Shown here: piece after piece, positions 43,795 through 52,860 of the stretch | Layout: each line of letters starts with the position of its first letter | Position numbering within the stretch: the first letter of the stretch is position 1 | Source: G965222505 sp965222505 | GTDB lineage: Bacteria > Bacteroidota > Rhodothermia > Rhodothermales > DATKEJ01 | Assembly (NCBI GenBank): GCA_965222505.1 | Contig: OZ244956.1 | Location: 1,550,001-1,614,000 of the forward strand | DNA length: 64,000 bases | Reading direction: 5' to 3' | The notes under the pieces: generated by a model | What the model saw: only the letters and a program-made list of their open reading frames with translations | Told to the model about the DNA's origin: nothing | The model's database searches: none | Position numbers and translations under genes: made by a program

Positions 43795-44802
43795 ATGGAG
43801 AACATCTCTGGATATATTCGTGTGCTGGCACAGGCGAGGGTCAAGCAACTCCAGCAAAAGCCCTTCTTTGGAAAACCGCATCTCAAGCTTGGACAGTGCC
43901 TTGCACTCTGGGGCTACTTTTTTCAACTCGGCGGAGTTATAGGAGCAAAGCACTCTTCCGAACTCGATGCATTTGGTCATGCGTTTCTTGGGATGCAAGG
44001 AGAAGCAGGCGCTGTCGAACGCTACTTTGCTGAGGTAGCAGAGAATATGTTAAACCAGTCCGTCGGCGATTCGACGACGTTTCAGAGCTACGTGATCTCG
44101 GATTCGATGAGGCGTCTCAACTATACGGGCGATCCAGCAGAATTCTTCGTCAAGTTTGGAACGGAAAAAATCAAACCTGAGACTGCTGCGGAGGTTGCGT
44201 GGCAATATGCAGAGCAAGGCGCTGCTCTCGGCGCAATTTATCCTCAGGAGATGCGAAAGATGTTCGAGCGCTCAAACTCATTGGTTCCCAAAGAGAATTG
44301 GGAGCAAGCGCGCGCTGCGGGCCTCGACCTCCCGTCAGAGCAAGACCGCATTAGCTACGAAGAGCTTGAGGGAGAGGAAAATGAGGTGTTTATGGCTTAC
44401 TGCCAAGAGTGTTGCCCGAGCTATTATGCTATTTTCACCCAAGCCGAGCTGGCTCGCGCAAGGGCAGAACTAGCCGAGGCTCAACTAGAGATAGATAGGT
44501 ATATACACTCCCTGAAACCTAATGCAGATACGGAATCTTTTGTGCCGTCGTTCGGGAGTTGGTGGATGCAGTCTTCCCAACAGAGTCTTAACCTAGAGGA
44601 TGCTTTAACGAAATACATTTCGGACTACGGTCTTGCAAAGAAGGCGCATTCAGACGAACCAAACGAGGTGGCGACAGCCCGAGCCAAACTCAAAGTGCTG
44701 GAAGAAAGCGGGATAAATTTTAAGGGGAAGGATGCTGAATTATTAGATGTCTACAAGATGTCATTGCGTGTGGAAGCGAGAAGAGGTTTGGGAGATCTGT
44801 AA
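43795..44802 (+). CDS. Hypothetical protein, 335 residues
   Basis: Not recognised. A mostly helical soluble protein: ISGYIRVLAQARVKQLQQKP at the start, a hydrophobic stretch CLALWGYFFQLGGVIGAK (about 34-51) that may be a membrane or buried helix, a cysteine cluster YCQECCPSYY (about 200-209), and the long charged helix LARARAELAEAQLEIDRYI. The start is 43 bases after the inverted attC; a half-attC-like sequence follows its stop. So the gene may have arrived with opposite polarity to the array. Confidence 0.65.
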   Translation: MENISGYIRVLAQARVKQLQQKPFFGKPHLKLGQCLALWGYFFQLGGVIGAKHSSELDAFGHAFLGMQGEAGAVERYFAEVAENMLNQSVGDSTTFQSYVISDSMRRLNYTGDPAEFFVKFGTEKIKPETAAEVAWQYAEQGAALGAIYPQEMRKMFERSNSLVPKENWEQARAAGLDLPSEQDRISYEELEGEENEVFMAYCQECCPSYYAIFTQAELARARAELAEAQLEIDRYIHSLKPNADTESFVPSFGSWWMQSSQQSLNLEDALTKYISDYGLAKKAHSDEPNEVATARAKLKVLEESGINFKGKDAELLDVYKMSLRVEARRGLGDL

Positions 44803-44833
44803 ATAAGGATCAAAATCAGAACCGTATAGGCGG

Positions 44834-44862
44834 CATAACCAGCGCATCTAGCGGACGCAGGG
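44834..44862 (+). other. Half-attC remnant after 43795-44802 gene
   Basis: GCATAACCAGCGCATCTAGC followed by GGACGCAGGGC resembles an attC left arm on the plus strand (compare TCTAGCCGACTCAGGGC from sites 5 and 33). The 170 bases from here to attC 36 are otherwise featureless and resemble 28780-28930. Confidence 0.35.
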
Positions 44863-45036
44863 CTGGTCGGCGTTTCTCGAAGGGCTTGCCGTCACTTCTG
44901 CTTCGTGCTATCTTGAAATGTTGTGCCTGTAGGCCCTTCGCCGCTTATGCGCCAGCCGTTGCCAACTTTCGTTGGGCAACTCATCTCGAAGATACTAGGA
45001 CTACTGAGAGCATATTCTCAGAGCGCATTCAATGTT

Positions 45037-45443
45037 GTATAACGGCCCAAGTTCAAGTGCGCAGGGCAACGAGCAGAAGATAACCAAAGACTGAAAAACA
45101 TGCCCACCTACCAAAGCCAAAACCCCTAACGCCCTGAGTCGCTTGTAACGGTTGTTAGGCGGCACCGACGGCGACGAACCCACTTACCTTGAAACACGAC
45201 ACCCGAGCACCCCGAAAACGCTGACTGACGCACACACATGCCAGCACCGCATACGCAAAATCCAGCGACGACGGTTGGCTGTGGCGCGCTCCTTTCATCT
45301 CATCAGTGCGCAGGCACACGCCCACCAAGCACCGGCACCGGAGAGGATCACCCTGACCGAGGCGACTTCTTCATCGAGGCCGACCCCATGAGGTGCCGAG
45401 GCAAAGCGTAGCATTGGGGGAGCAGTCTGCGCAGGTGGTGTCC
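45037..45443 (-). repeat. Family A cassette (copy 13; attC 36 at 45037-45160), H1-M3-T1
   Basis: attC loop CAACGAGCAGAAGATAACC; body matches copy 11 apart from the tail position GCAGGCACAC. Confidence 0.8.
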
Positions 45444-45567
45444 GCATAACGGCCCCAGTTCAGCCGACCTGGGCTGAGGGAAAACCATCAAAGCCGAGCA
45501 CAAAGTCACACGCCCCGGATAGGCTGGAACGATCAACGCCCTGGGTCGGCTGCAACGGTTGTTATAC
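45444..45567 (-). other. attC site 37
   Basis: Boxes GCATAAC and GTTATAC; CAGCCGACCTGGGC arms. Body: second HigBA-like pair. Confidence 0.88.
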
Positions 45568-45672
45568 AGCACTCCTGACAAAGGAGAAAATATGCTCCCT
45601 GTATTCTCACTTGGCTGACAACACTTGATGACACACCTGTTCGAGAATTACTTTTGCCATCATCAAAGACGC

Positions 45673-45987
45673 TCATGCAGCCGCAACTGAACTGTGACGT
45701 TTGATCTGCTTGAGTTCAGCCTCCTCCTTGCGCTCGGCTCGGTAAAGGTCCCAACGCAATTGCAGATTCAGCCAAAACCCGGCACTCGTCCCAAAGAAGC
45801 GAGACAACCGGAGCGCTGTGCTCGCCGTTACCCCTCGCCGGCCATTGACCAGTTCGTTGACCCGCTGATACGGCACATGGATTGCATCAGAAAGAGTTCG
45901 CTGTGTGATCTCAAGTGGCTTCAGAAACTCCTCATGGAGTATCTCACCTGGATGAATCGGGGCACGGTCTGTCGGAATACGTACCAT
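45673..45987 (-). CDS. higA: HigA-type XRE antitoxin
   Basis: 104 residues. The opening IHPGEILHEEFLKPLEITQ is the exact HigA/VapI signature, followed by the helix-turn-helix QRTLSDAIHVPYQRVNELVN and the GRRGVTASTALRLSRFFGTS segment. It binds the toxin and represses the operon. Located 5 bases downstream of the toxin gene on the minus strand, the usual higB-higA order. Confidence 0.93.
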   Translation of the reverse strand: MVRIPTDRAPIHPGEILHEEFLKPLEITQRTLSDAIHVPYQRVNELVNGRRGVTASTALRLSRFFGTSAGFWLNLQLRWDLYRAERKEEAELKQIKRHSSVAAA

Positions 45988-45992
45988 AGCGC

Positions 45993-46286
45993 TTAGTGAT
46001 AGTCGACGATTTCGACCTGCTCTGGCCCGCTAGGGGTCCAAGTGAAGCAGATGCGATATTGATCGTTGATTCGGATACTATGTTGGCCTATCCGGTCTCG
46101 TTTGAGTGCTTCAAGCCGATTGCCAGGTGGCACACGCAAGTCGTTGAGGTTTTCGGCCGCGTCAAGCTGGTCGAGTTTTCGATGAGCGACCCTCCACAGT
46201 TTTTGGGGTAGCCGTTTTCGCGCACGGCTTGAGGGTCGTCCGTTGTAGATATCCTCAGAGGCTTGGTCGAGGAAAGACAGGATCAT
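45993..46286 (-). CDS. higB: HigB-type mRNA interferase toxin
   Basis: 97 residues. Family features: RARKRLPQKLWRVAHRKLDQ, then NDLRVPPGNRLEALKRDRIG, QHSIRINDQYRICFTWTPSG and the final VEIVDYH, which supplies the C-terminal histidine found in HigB/RelE-type toxins. It cuts ribosome-bound mRNA. First gene of the pair; about 65 bases separate its start from attC 38. Confidence 0.93.
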   Translation of the reverse strand: MILSFLDQASEDIYNGRPSSRARKRLPQKLWRVAHRKLDQLDAAENLNDLRVPPGNRLEALKRDRIGQHSIRINDQYRICFTWTPSGPEQVEIVDYH

Positions 46287-46352
46287 GTTATCCGGGTTTC
46301 CATGCTACGACGGGCGAGCAAGGTATGGGTTCCCGGAAGAGGCGCAAGTGCT

Positions 46353-46755
46353 GTATAACGGACAAAGTTCAAGTGCGCAGGGCAGATGCCGTAAGATAAA
46401 GGGCGGCTGGAAATCACATACACTTCAAACGGCTAAACCCCAACGCCCTGAGTCGCTTGTAACGGTTGTTAGGCGGCACCGACGGCGACGAACCCATTCC
46501 CTTGAAATGCATCAACTGAGTACCCCGAGCACGCTGACAGACGCGCCCACATGCCAGCACCGGCCTGGCTCAAAAGGGCAATACCGCACCGTTGGTGACG
46601 CGCACCCTTCATCTCATCAGTGCGCAGGCACGCGGCATCAAAAGCCGTGCACAACAAGACCGCGCCCACTGACGAGGCCGCCTGACTGAGGCTCACCCCT
46701 TGAGGGTTAAAACACGACTGAGGCTTTAGGTCCTGAGTTAGCGCAGGTGGTGTCC
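46353..46755 (-). repeat. Family A cassette (copy 14; attC 38 at 46353-46474), H2-M1-T3
   Basis: The only T3 tail (GACGAGGCCGCCTGACTGAGG ... TTTAGGTCCTGAGTTAGCG). The head has CCCATTCCCTTG, one base shorter than CCCACTTACCTTG, which shifts the plus-strand frame. Confidence 0.8.
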
Positions 46756-47161
46756 GCATAACGGACCAAGTTCAAGTGCACAGGGCAACCGGCACAAGAT
46801 AACCAAAGACTGAAAAACATGCCCACCTACCAAAGCCAAACCCCTAACGCCCTGAGTCGCTTGTAACGGTTGTTAGGCGGCACCGACGGCGACGAACCCA
46901 TTCCCTTGAAACACGACACCCGAGCACCCCGAAAACGCTGACTGACGCGCCCACATGCCAGCACCGGCCTGACTCAAAAGGGCAATACCGCACCGTTGGT
47001 GACGCACACCCTTCATCTCTTCAGTGCGCAGGCACATGCCCACCAAGCACTAGCACCGGAGAGGATCGCCCTGACCGAGGCGACTTCTTCATCGAGGCCG
47101 ACCCCATGAGGTGCCGAGGCAAAACGTAGCACTGGGGGAGCAGTCTGCGCAGGTGGTGTCC
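46756..47161 (-). repeat. Family A cassette (copy 15; attC 39 at 46756-46878), H1-M1-T1
   Basis: Shares the CCCATTCCCTTG head deletion with its left neighbour (copy 14) but has the H1 rest of the head, so the deletion has crossed between module types. Confidence 0.8.
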
Positions 47162-47541
47162 GCATAACGGCCCCAGTTCAGGCGCGTAGGGCTAACGGCA
47201 CAAGATAGCCAACGACTACAAGACACACCCACCGAAAATGACAGAACCCCTAACGCCCTACGTCGCTTGCAACGGTTGTTATGTGGCTAAAGACAAACGC
47301 GATACAAAACATACCAAGTAACCACTGCCAATTCCAACCGGCACCCCTTCAATACCAAACCGCCGAATGGCGAGATGACGAGACAGACGGCCCCAAGGAC
47401 AACAACCCCAATGCCGACCGGCACCTGATCAACGGAGCCTCTGGGCCGGCGAGCAAGACAAGACGGCCCACCCAAATGAAGCCGCAACACATGGCTCAGG
47501 CAAGCAAAACACCAACGCCGATTCCAAGCGGATGGCGTGCC
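47162..47541 (-). repeat. Family B cassette (copy 5; attC 40 at 47162-47284)
   Basis: Identical to copy 3 from the attC through the body end; 23 kb apart. Right-hand attC neighbours differ completely (CAAGTGCGC against CAGGCGAACTGG). Confidence 0.85.
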
Positions 47542-47949
47542 ACATAACGGCCCAAGTTCAAGTGCGCAGGGCAGATGCCGTAAGATAACATATTGCTGGA
47601 AATCACACCCATCAAACCAAGCCGAAAAACCCTAACGCCCTGAGTCGCTTGGAACGGTTGTTAGGCGGCACCGACGGCGACGAACCCACTTACCTTGAAA
47701 CACGACACCCGAGCACCCCGAAAACGCTGACTGACGCACACACATGCCAGCACCACACCCGCCCGAATCGACGACGACGCGAGGAAGTGGCGTGCTCCTT
47801 TCATCTCATCAGTGCGCCGGCACACGCCCACCAAGCACTAGCACCGGAGAGGATCACCCTGACTGAGAAGGCTTCTTCATCGAGGCCGACCCCATGAGGT
47901 GCCGAGGCAAAGCGTAGCATTGGGGAAGCAGTCTGCGCAGGTGGTGTCC
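47542..47949 (-). repeat. Family A cassette (copy 16; attC 41 at 47542-47666), H1-M2-T1
   Basis: attC right arm GTCGCTTGGAACG, changed by one base from the usual GCTTGTAACG. Tail with GAGAAGGCTTC. Confidence 0.8.
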
Positions 47950-48358
47950 GCATAACGGACAAAGTTCAAGTGCGCAGGGCTGACAGCCGTAAGATAAAGG
48001 GCGGCTGGAAATCACACCCATCAAACCAAGCCGAAAACCCCTAACGCCCTGAGTCGCTTGTAACGGTTGTTAGGCGGCACCGACGGCGACGAACCCACTT
48101 ACCTTGAAACACAACACCCAAGCACCCCGAAAACGCTGACTGACGCACACACATGCCAGCACCACACCCGCCCGAATCGACGACGACGCGAGGAAGTGGC
48201 GCGCTCCTTTCATCTCTTCAGTGCGCAGGCACACGCCCACCAAGCACCGGCACCGGAGAGGATCGCCCTGACCGAGGCGACTTCTTCATCGAGGCCGACC
48301 CCATGAGGTGCCGAGGCAAAGCGTAGCATTGGGGGAGCAGTCTGCGCAGGTGGTGTCC
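47950..48358 (-). repeat. Family A cassette (copy 17; attC 42 at 47950-48075), H1-M2-T1
   Basis: Head variant ACACAACACCCAAGC. Confidence 0.8.
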
Positions 48359-48740
48359 GCATAACGGACCAAGTTCAGACGCACAGGGCTGAGGGCACAC
48401 CTTGAGCGTCGCGCAGAAAGTCACCCGCACGAAGTCGCAAGTTAAACAACAACGCCCTGAGTCGCCTGGAACGGTTGTTATGTGGCCTAAGACAGACGCG
48501 ACACGAAACTTACCAAGATACCACAGCTATATCCAACCGGCACTCCCTTCAAGGCCAAACCGCCGCATGGCGAGATGACGAGACAGACGGCTCTGGGGAC
48601 AACAGGCCCAATGCCGACCGGCACCTGATCAAAGACCACCCTGGGCCGGCGAGGCCGTCAAGACGGCCCACCCAACCGAAGCCGCAAAGACTGGTTGAGG
48701 TAAGCAAAACGTGAGGCCAACCCCAAGCGGCTGGCGTGCC
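48359..48740 (-). repeat. Family B cassette (copy 6; attC 43 at 48359-48483)
   Basis: Starts TTATGTGGCCTAAG with an extra base, so the plus-strand frame from the R-box ATG is shifted. Shares GTGAGGCCAACCCCAAGCGG with copy 4 near the right end. Confidence 0.75.
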
Positions 48741-49145
48741 ACATAACGGACAAAGTTCAAGTGCGCAGGGCTGATGCCGAAACATAAAGGGCGACTGGAA
48801 ATCACATACACTTCAAACGGCTAAACCCCAACGCCCTGAGTCGCTTGTAACGGTTGTTAGGCGGCACCGACGGCGACGAACCCACTTACCTTGAAACACG
48901 ACACCCGAGCACCCCGAAGACGCTGACTGACGCACACACATGCCAGCACCACACCCGCCCGAATCGACGACGACGCGAGGAAGTGGCGTGCTCCTTTCAT
49001 CTCTTCAGTGCGCAGGCACACGCCCACCAAGCACCAGCACCGGAGAGGATCGCCCTGGCCGAGGCGACTTCTTCATCGAGGCCGACCCCATGAGGTGCCG
49101 AGGCAAAGCGTAGCATTGGGGGAGCAGTCTGCGCAGGTGGTGTCC
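48741..49145 (-). repeat. Family A cassette (copy 18; attC 44 at 48741-48862), H1-M2-T1
   Basis: attC of the CTGATGCCGAAACATAAAGG sub-type also seen at site 7. Tail CTGGCCGAGGCG. Confidence 0.8.
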
Positions 49146-49272
49146 GCATAACGGCCTAAGTTCAAGTGCGCAGGGCTGAGGGGGAAACAGCCAAAGTCAT
49201 GCAGAAAGACACACGCACCAAATTGCAAGTACAAACCCCAACGCCCTGAGTCGCTTGTAACGGTTGTTACGC
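49146..49272 (-). other. attC site 45
   Basis: Boxes GCATAAC and GTTACGC; CAAGTGCGCAGGGC arms, the family A type, here on a gene cassette (third DUF433/DUF5615 pair). Confidence 0.86.
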
Positions 49273-49351
49273 CGCCGCTGCCTTGATACACCTTACCCCT
49301 CAGGGAGCTTTTTCAAATCCAAGCCGTTCCACCCCTCAAAATTACAACACC

Positions 49352-49573
49352 ATGACCAACTGGCAAGATCATATCACAAGCACCCCCGATATCCTTCGGG
49401 GCAAACCACGTCTGAAAAACACGCGCATCCCTGTCAGCCTCATCCTCGGATATCTCGCCGATGGCTACAGCTTTGACCAACTCAAAGCCGAATTTCCAGA
49501 CCTCAAGCCCGAGCAGGTATCGGCCTGCCTGGCCTATGCCCGCGACCTCAGCGAGTTCGAGGTTGCAGCCTGA
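49352..49573 (+). CDS. DUF433 antitoxin (third pair)
   Basis: 73 residues from ATG 49352 (an upstream in-frame ATG at 49283 lacks family support). Signature DILRGKPRLKNTRIPVSLIL, with R in place of the usual GG, then GYSFDQLKAEFPDLKPEQVS. Stop and next start share one base (TGATG). Confidence 0.88.
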   Translation: MTNWQDHITSTPDILRGKPRLKNTRIPVSLILGYLADGYSFDQLKAEFPDLKPEQVSACLAYARDLSEFEVAA

Positions 49574-49935
49574 TGCGCTTCTTCGCCGACCACTGCGTGC
49601 CTAATTCCGTACAAACTTGGCTAGCAGACCGAGGTCACACCGTCTATCGACTCGCTGATCATCTTCCCGTCGAGAGCGATGATGAGGATGTATTGGCCAA
49701 GGCCCATGAGTTATCGAGCGTTCTGATCTCACTCAATGGAGATTTCTCAGATATTGTCCGCTATCCCCCATCGACTCATCTGGGTATCATATCGCTCCAG
49801 CTCAAGAATCGGCCTCGGTTGTTGCCGGCGTTGCTGGAGCAGTTGGGCAAGTATCTTGATTTGCACCCAGATCAGGGTCAGTACAAGGGAAAATTGTTTT
49901 TAGTGGAAACGTATCGTATCCGGATTCGCTCGTAG
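49573..49935 (+). CDS. DUF5615 PIN-like toxin (third pair)
   Basis: 120 residues. MRFFADHCVPNSVQTWLADR opens with the conserved D of the first strand; ESDDEDVLAKAHELSSVLIS and LNGDFSDIVRYPPSTHLGII give the other active-site acids. More divergent from the 2942 copy than the 33510 copy, so the three pairs were acquired separately. Confidence 0.89.
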   Translation: MRFFADHCVPNSVQTWLADRGHTVYRLADHLPVESDDEDVLAKAHELSSVLISLNGDFSDIVRYPPSTHLGIISLQLKNRPRLLPALLEQLGKYLDLHPDQGQYKGKLFLVETYRIRIRS

Positions 49936-49938
49936 TAA

Positions 49939-50073
49939 GTGCCCCTGCGATCCAAGAGCAAACTGAAGCATAGTGGGATTCTAGAGGCCACCTCGATTAG
50001 TGAGCAAGCATTTGGAGTGAGCACGCAAGAAGTTCACGCGTGGGCAATTGATTTGGAGAGAACAGGGAGGTAA
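49939..50073 (+). CDS. Small 44-residue ORF after toxin gene
   Basis: From GTG 49939, three bases after the toxin stop, the frame reads SKLKHSGILEATSISEQAFG then STQEVHAWAIDLERTGR. The composition looks protein-like and the close spacing suggests an operon remnant or gene fragment. No family and no good ribosome-binding site; treat as tentative. Confidence 0.3.
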   Translation: MPLRSKSKLKHSGILEATSISEQAFGVSTQEVHAWAIDLERTGR

Positions 50074-50107
50074 AAAGCTGAAGGTAGGCACCCCACTAGG
50101 CAAGGCG

Positions 50108-50515
50108 GTGTAACGGCCCAAGTTCAAGTGCGCAGGGCAACGAGCAGAAGATAACATATTGCTGGAAATCACACCCATCAAACCAAGCCGAAAACCCCTA
50201 ACGCCCTGAGTCGCTTGTAACGGTTGTTAGGCGGCACCGACGGCGACGAACCCACTTACCTTGAAACACGACACCCAAGCACCCCGAAAACGCTGACTGA
50301 CGCGCCCACATGCCAGCACCACACCCGCCCGAATCGACGACGACGGTTGGCTGTGGCGCGCTCCTTTCATCTCATCAGTGCGCAGGTACACGCCCACCAA
50401 GCACTAGCACCGGAGAGGATCACCCTGACCGAGGCGACTTCTTCATCGAGGCCGACCCCATGAGGTGCCGAGGCAAAGCGTAGCATTAGGGGAGCAGTCT
50501 GCGCAGGTGGTGTCC
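50108..50515 (-). repeat. Family A cassette (copy 19; attC 46 at 50108-50232), H1-M2/M3 hybrid-T1
   Basis: The middle block begins as M2 (CACACCCGCCCGAATCGACG) and ends as M3 (ACGACGGTTGGCTGTGGCG), a clear recombinant. Left box GTGTAAC is a variant of GTATAAC. Confidence 0.8.
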
Positions 50516-50922
50516 GCATAACGGCCCAAGTTCAAGTGCGCAGGGCAACGAGCAGAAGATAACCAAAGACTGAAAAACATGCCCACCTACCAAAGCCAAA
50601 ACCCCTAACGCCCTGCGTCGCTTGTAACGGTTGTTAGGCGGCACCGACGGCGACGAACCCACTTACCTTGAAACACGACACTCCAGCACCCCGAAAACGC
50701 TGACTGACGCACACACATGCCAGCACCGCATACGCAAAATCCAGCGACGACGGTTGGCTGTGGCGCGCTCCTTTCATCTCATCAGTGCGCAGGCACACGC
50801 CCACCAAGCACTAGCACCGGAGAGGATCACCCTGACCGAGAAGACTTCTTCATCGAGGCCGACCCCATGAGGTGCCGAGGCAAAGCGTAGCATTGGGGGA
50901 GCAGTCTGCGCAGGTGGTGTCC
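50516..50922 (-). repeat. Family A cassette (copy 20; attC 47 at 50516-50639), H1-M3-T1
   Basis: Head ACACTCCAGC; tail GAGAAGACTTCTTC. Confidence 0.8.
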
Positions 50923-51046
50923 GCATAACGGACTAAGTTCAGGCGAACCGGGCTGAGGGGAAGGTACGAAAATCGCGCACAAAGTCACTCGCCCAGTTGC
51001 GACTGCAACCCCTAACGCCCTGTTTCGCCTGAAACGGTTTTTATGC
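50923..51046 (-). other. attC site 48, with altered right box
   Basis: CAGGCGAACCGGGC arms, but the right box reads TTTATGC where all others have GTTATGC-like sequence, and the inner arm has CCCTGTTTCGCCTG. Loss of the conserved G in this box may weaken folding or cleavage. Its cassette carries the foreign-looking A/T-rich HNH gene. Confidence 0.8.
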
Positions 51047-51129
51047 CACATCTGCGCTGACGCCAAATATGAACATGGTTGACTACTTGACCAAATATGC
51101 CGACCTTTAGAAGTGTATTTCGCTTTTAC

Positions 51130-51151
51130 CGTCCCGTCCTCGAACGGGACG
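51130..51151. other. Hairpin in gene-free region 51047-51295
   Basis: CGTCCCGT and ACGGGACG pair around CCTCGA. It lies in the 250-base gap left of the HNH gene and has no T-run; role unknown. Confidence 0.35.
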
Positions 51152-51208
51152 CAGAAGGCACGGAAGTATTTTACAAGCCTATGAACTACCTCGACCTATA
51201 AGGCCGCT

Positions 51209-51266
51209 ATACGCAATATTGCATATAGCAACCCGAATTTGGGGAGATATCTGAAATATTGCGTAT
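51209..51266. promoter_or_regulatory. Inverted repeat upstream of HNH gene
   Basis: Exact 12-base arms ATACGCAATATT (51209-51220) and AATATTGCGTAT (51255-51266), 30 bases before the HNH start. It could be an operator or part of a foreign recombination site. Next to it, ACGTTCTGCTCA (51273-51284) is mirrored by TGAGCAGAAC after the gene (53602-53611). Confidence 0.45.
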
Positions 51267-51603
51267 ATACATACGTTCTGCTCAATTAGAAAAAAATGAA
51301 ACACGACCATAGAACAAATTTGACTGAAAATGATTTTAGAAAATCGTTATCAAAAATAAATCTAACAAGCAATGAAATCAATTTGTTAAAAGTACTTTAT
51401 GAAGCTCCGAACCATAAAGCAACTGGATTAGAGTTAATGGATATTCTAAACAAAAAACATTCTGGTGGAATAAATTTAACCTTTGCAAGAATAGCCAAAA
51501 AAATTAGCAAAGAAGCCAATGTTCTTCCTGCTTCTAAAAGAAAAAATGGTAATTATAGGTGGTGGAGTTTATTGGCAATTGGAGAAGAAGAAGGAAAGTA
51601 TTT

Positions 51604-52860
51604 CGTTCTTTGACAATTTGTGTGATTTAGGCCGTCGCCATGAGAATGCGCAGCCGCATGTGCTCAAAGTTCGACAGACCAAACGAGATCCGTTTGAAAT
51701 AGCGCAAATAGTTGTTCAAGCCCTCCGTGACAGCATTGCTGATCCTGAGCCTAGCATAGGCCGCAATCGGTTTGAACCAGTTGCGCAAGGTCTTAATGAA
51801 GCCATCAAGATAGCCATTGCCTACCGCCTCTGCCTGTGTGATCCAATGCTGCAACCGGATCTGCAAGCTATGTGCCCCTGAGACAGCATCAAACAAGGCA
51901 TTGAATTGGTTACGTAAGTCGTAGACCTGCGCCAAGAGCGGGGATTTGCACAAAGCGGCCTGAATATCACTTTGCTCCGAGGTGCTACAACGCTCCGGGC
52001 GCTTAAACAACATCCACTTGATCCCCTTGAAGACGGTCTCGTCTTTGTCTTCCCGACGCAAGTGCCGACGAAGCTGGTCAAGTACTTGATTCAACGCTTT
52101 GACTACATGAAAACGATCAATGACAATCACAGCATTCGAAAAACAGGTCTGCGCTACCTCATAGTACGGCTTCCACATATCGCAACTGACCCCCCGGATC
52201 TGCCGACAGAAAGCCGGACCAAGTGATTGAAAATGTTTCATTAAGGTCGCCTTCTTACGATCTGGCAAGACATCGAGTTGGGTGCCACGATCTAGGTCTG
52301 TCAACACACAAACAAAGTCGCCTTTGCCTTTACGATGGGCGATTTCATCAATGCCAAGCCGACGCACACGGGCATAGCGACTCGGCAGATCGAGTTGTTC
52401 TTCGGCCATCTGGTAGTACAAGCGCTCAACGGTCTTATGACTCAAATTGACGAGGGCTGCCACTTCGGTAAAAGGCTGTTTGGCACATAAGAGAAAGATC
52501 CATTTAGCCTGACGGCGTGTATACGTTTTTCCAGGCATGATCCAATCCGGCGTCGCTGTGAAGTAGCGCTGGCACTGTGGACAGACCAACTGCGGAATAC
52601 GAAGATGGAGCCAGACTTCTTTGCCCGAGATGCTCAGGTCCTGCACCTGGCGATCATCATACTGATTGACCGTGGCCGTTTCTTGACCACAGCGCGGACA
52701 AGGTTGTGGCGCAACGGCAACGTCTGCATAGATGGTGATGCGTTGACTGGCGGTATGTACATTGGTGACCTTAAGCCGAGCTAGGGCCAGCAGGTCTTGG
52801 TAGAAAAGCTGCGTATTCATAGGATCAAACTACTACCACCACACAAATTGTCAAAGAACC
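51604..52860 (-). mobile_element. ISL3-family insertion sequence, copy 1
   Basis: 1257 bp; ends GGTTCTTTGACAATTTGTGTG and CGTTCTTTGACAATTTGTGTG as inverted repeats; 8-bp duplication AAGTATTT at 51596-51603 and 52861-52868. Confidence 0.93.
51627..52820 (-). CDS. ISL3-family transposase (copy 1)
   Basis: 397 residues. The N-terminal zinc finger has CPRCG (about 40-44) and CPQCQ (about 82-86), then a helix-turn-helix (EVAALVNLSHKTVERLYYQM), followed by the DDE core: RLGIDEIAHRKGKGDFVCVL, CDMWKPYYEVAQTCFSNAVI with the second D, DRFHVVKALN, and the late E in ISNAVTEGLNNYLRYFKR. Order and length match the ISL3 family. Same protein as at 56843-58036. Confidence 0.93.
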   Translation of the reverse strand: MNTQLFYQDLLALARLKVTNVHTASQRITIYADVAVAPQPCPRCGQETATVNQYDDRQVQDLSISGKEVWLHLRIPQLVCPQCQRYFTATPDWIMPGKTYTRRQAKWIFLLCAKQPFTEVAALVNLSHKTVERLYYQMAEEQLDLPSRYARVRRLGIDEIAHRKGKGDFVCVLTDLDRGTQLDVLPDRKKATLMKHFQSLGPAFCRQIRGVSCDMWKPYYEVAQTCFSNAVIVIDRFHVVKALNQVLDQLRRHLRREDKDETVFKGIKWMLFKRPERCSTSEQSDIQAALCKSPLLAQVYDLRNQFNALFDAVSGAHSLQIRLQHWITQAEAVGNGYLDGFIKTLRNWFKPIAAYARLRISNAVTEGLNNYLRYFKRISFGLSNFEHMRLRILMATA

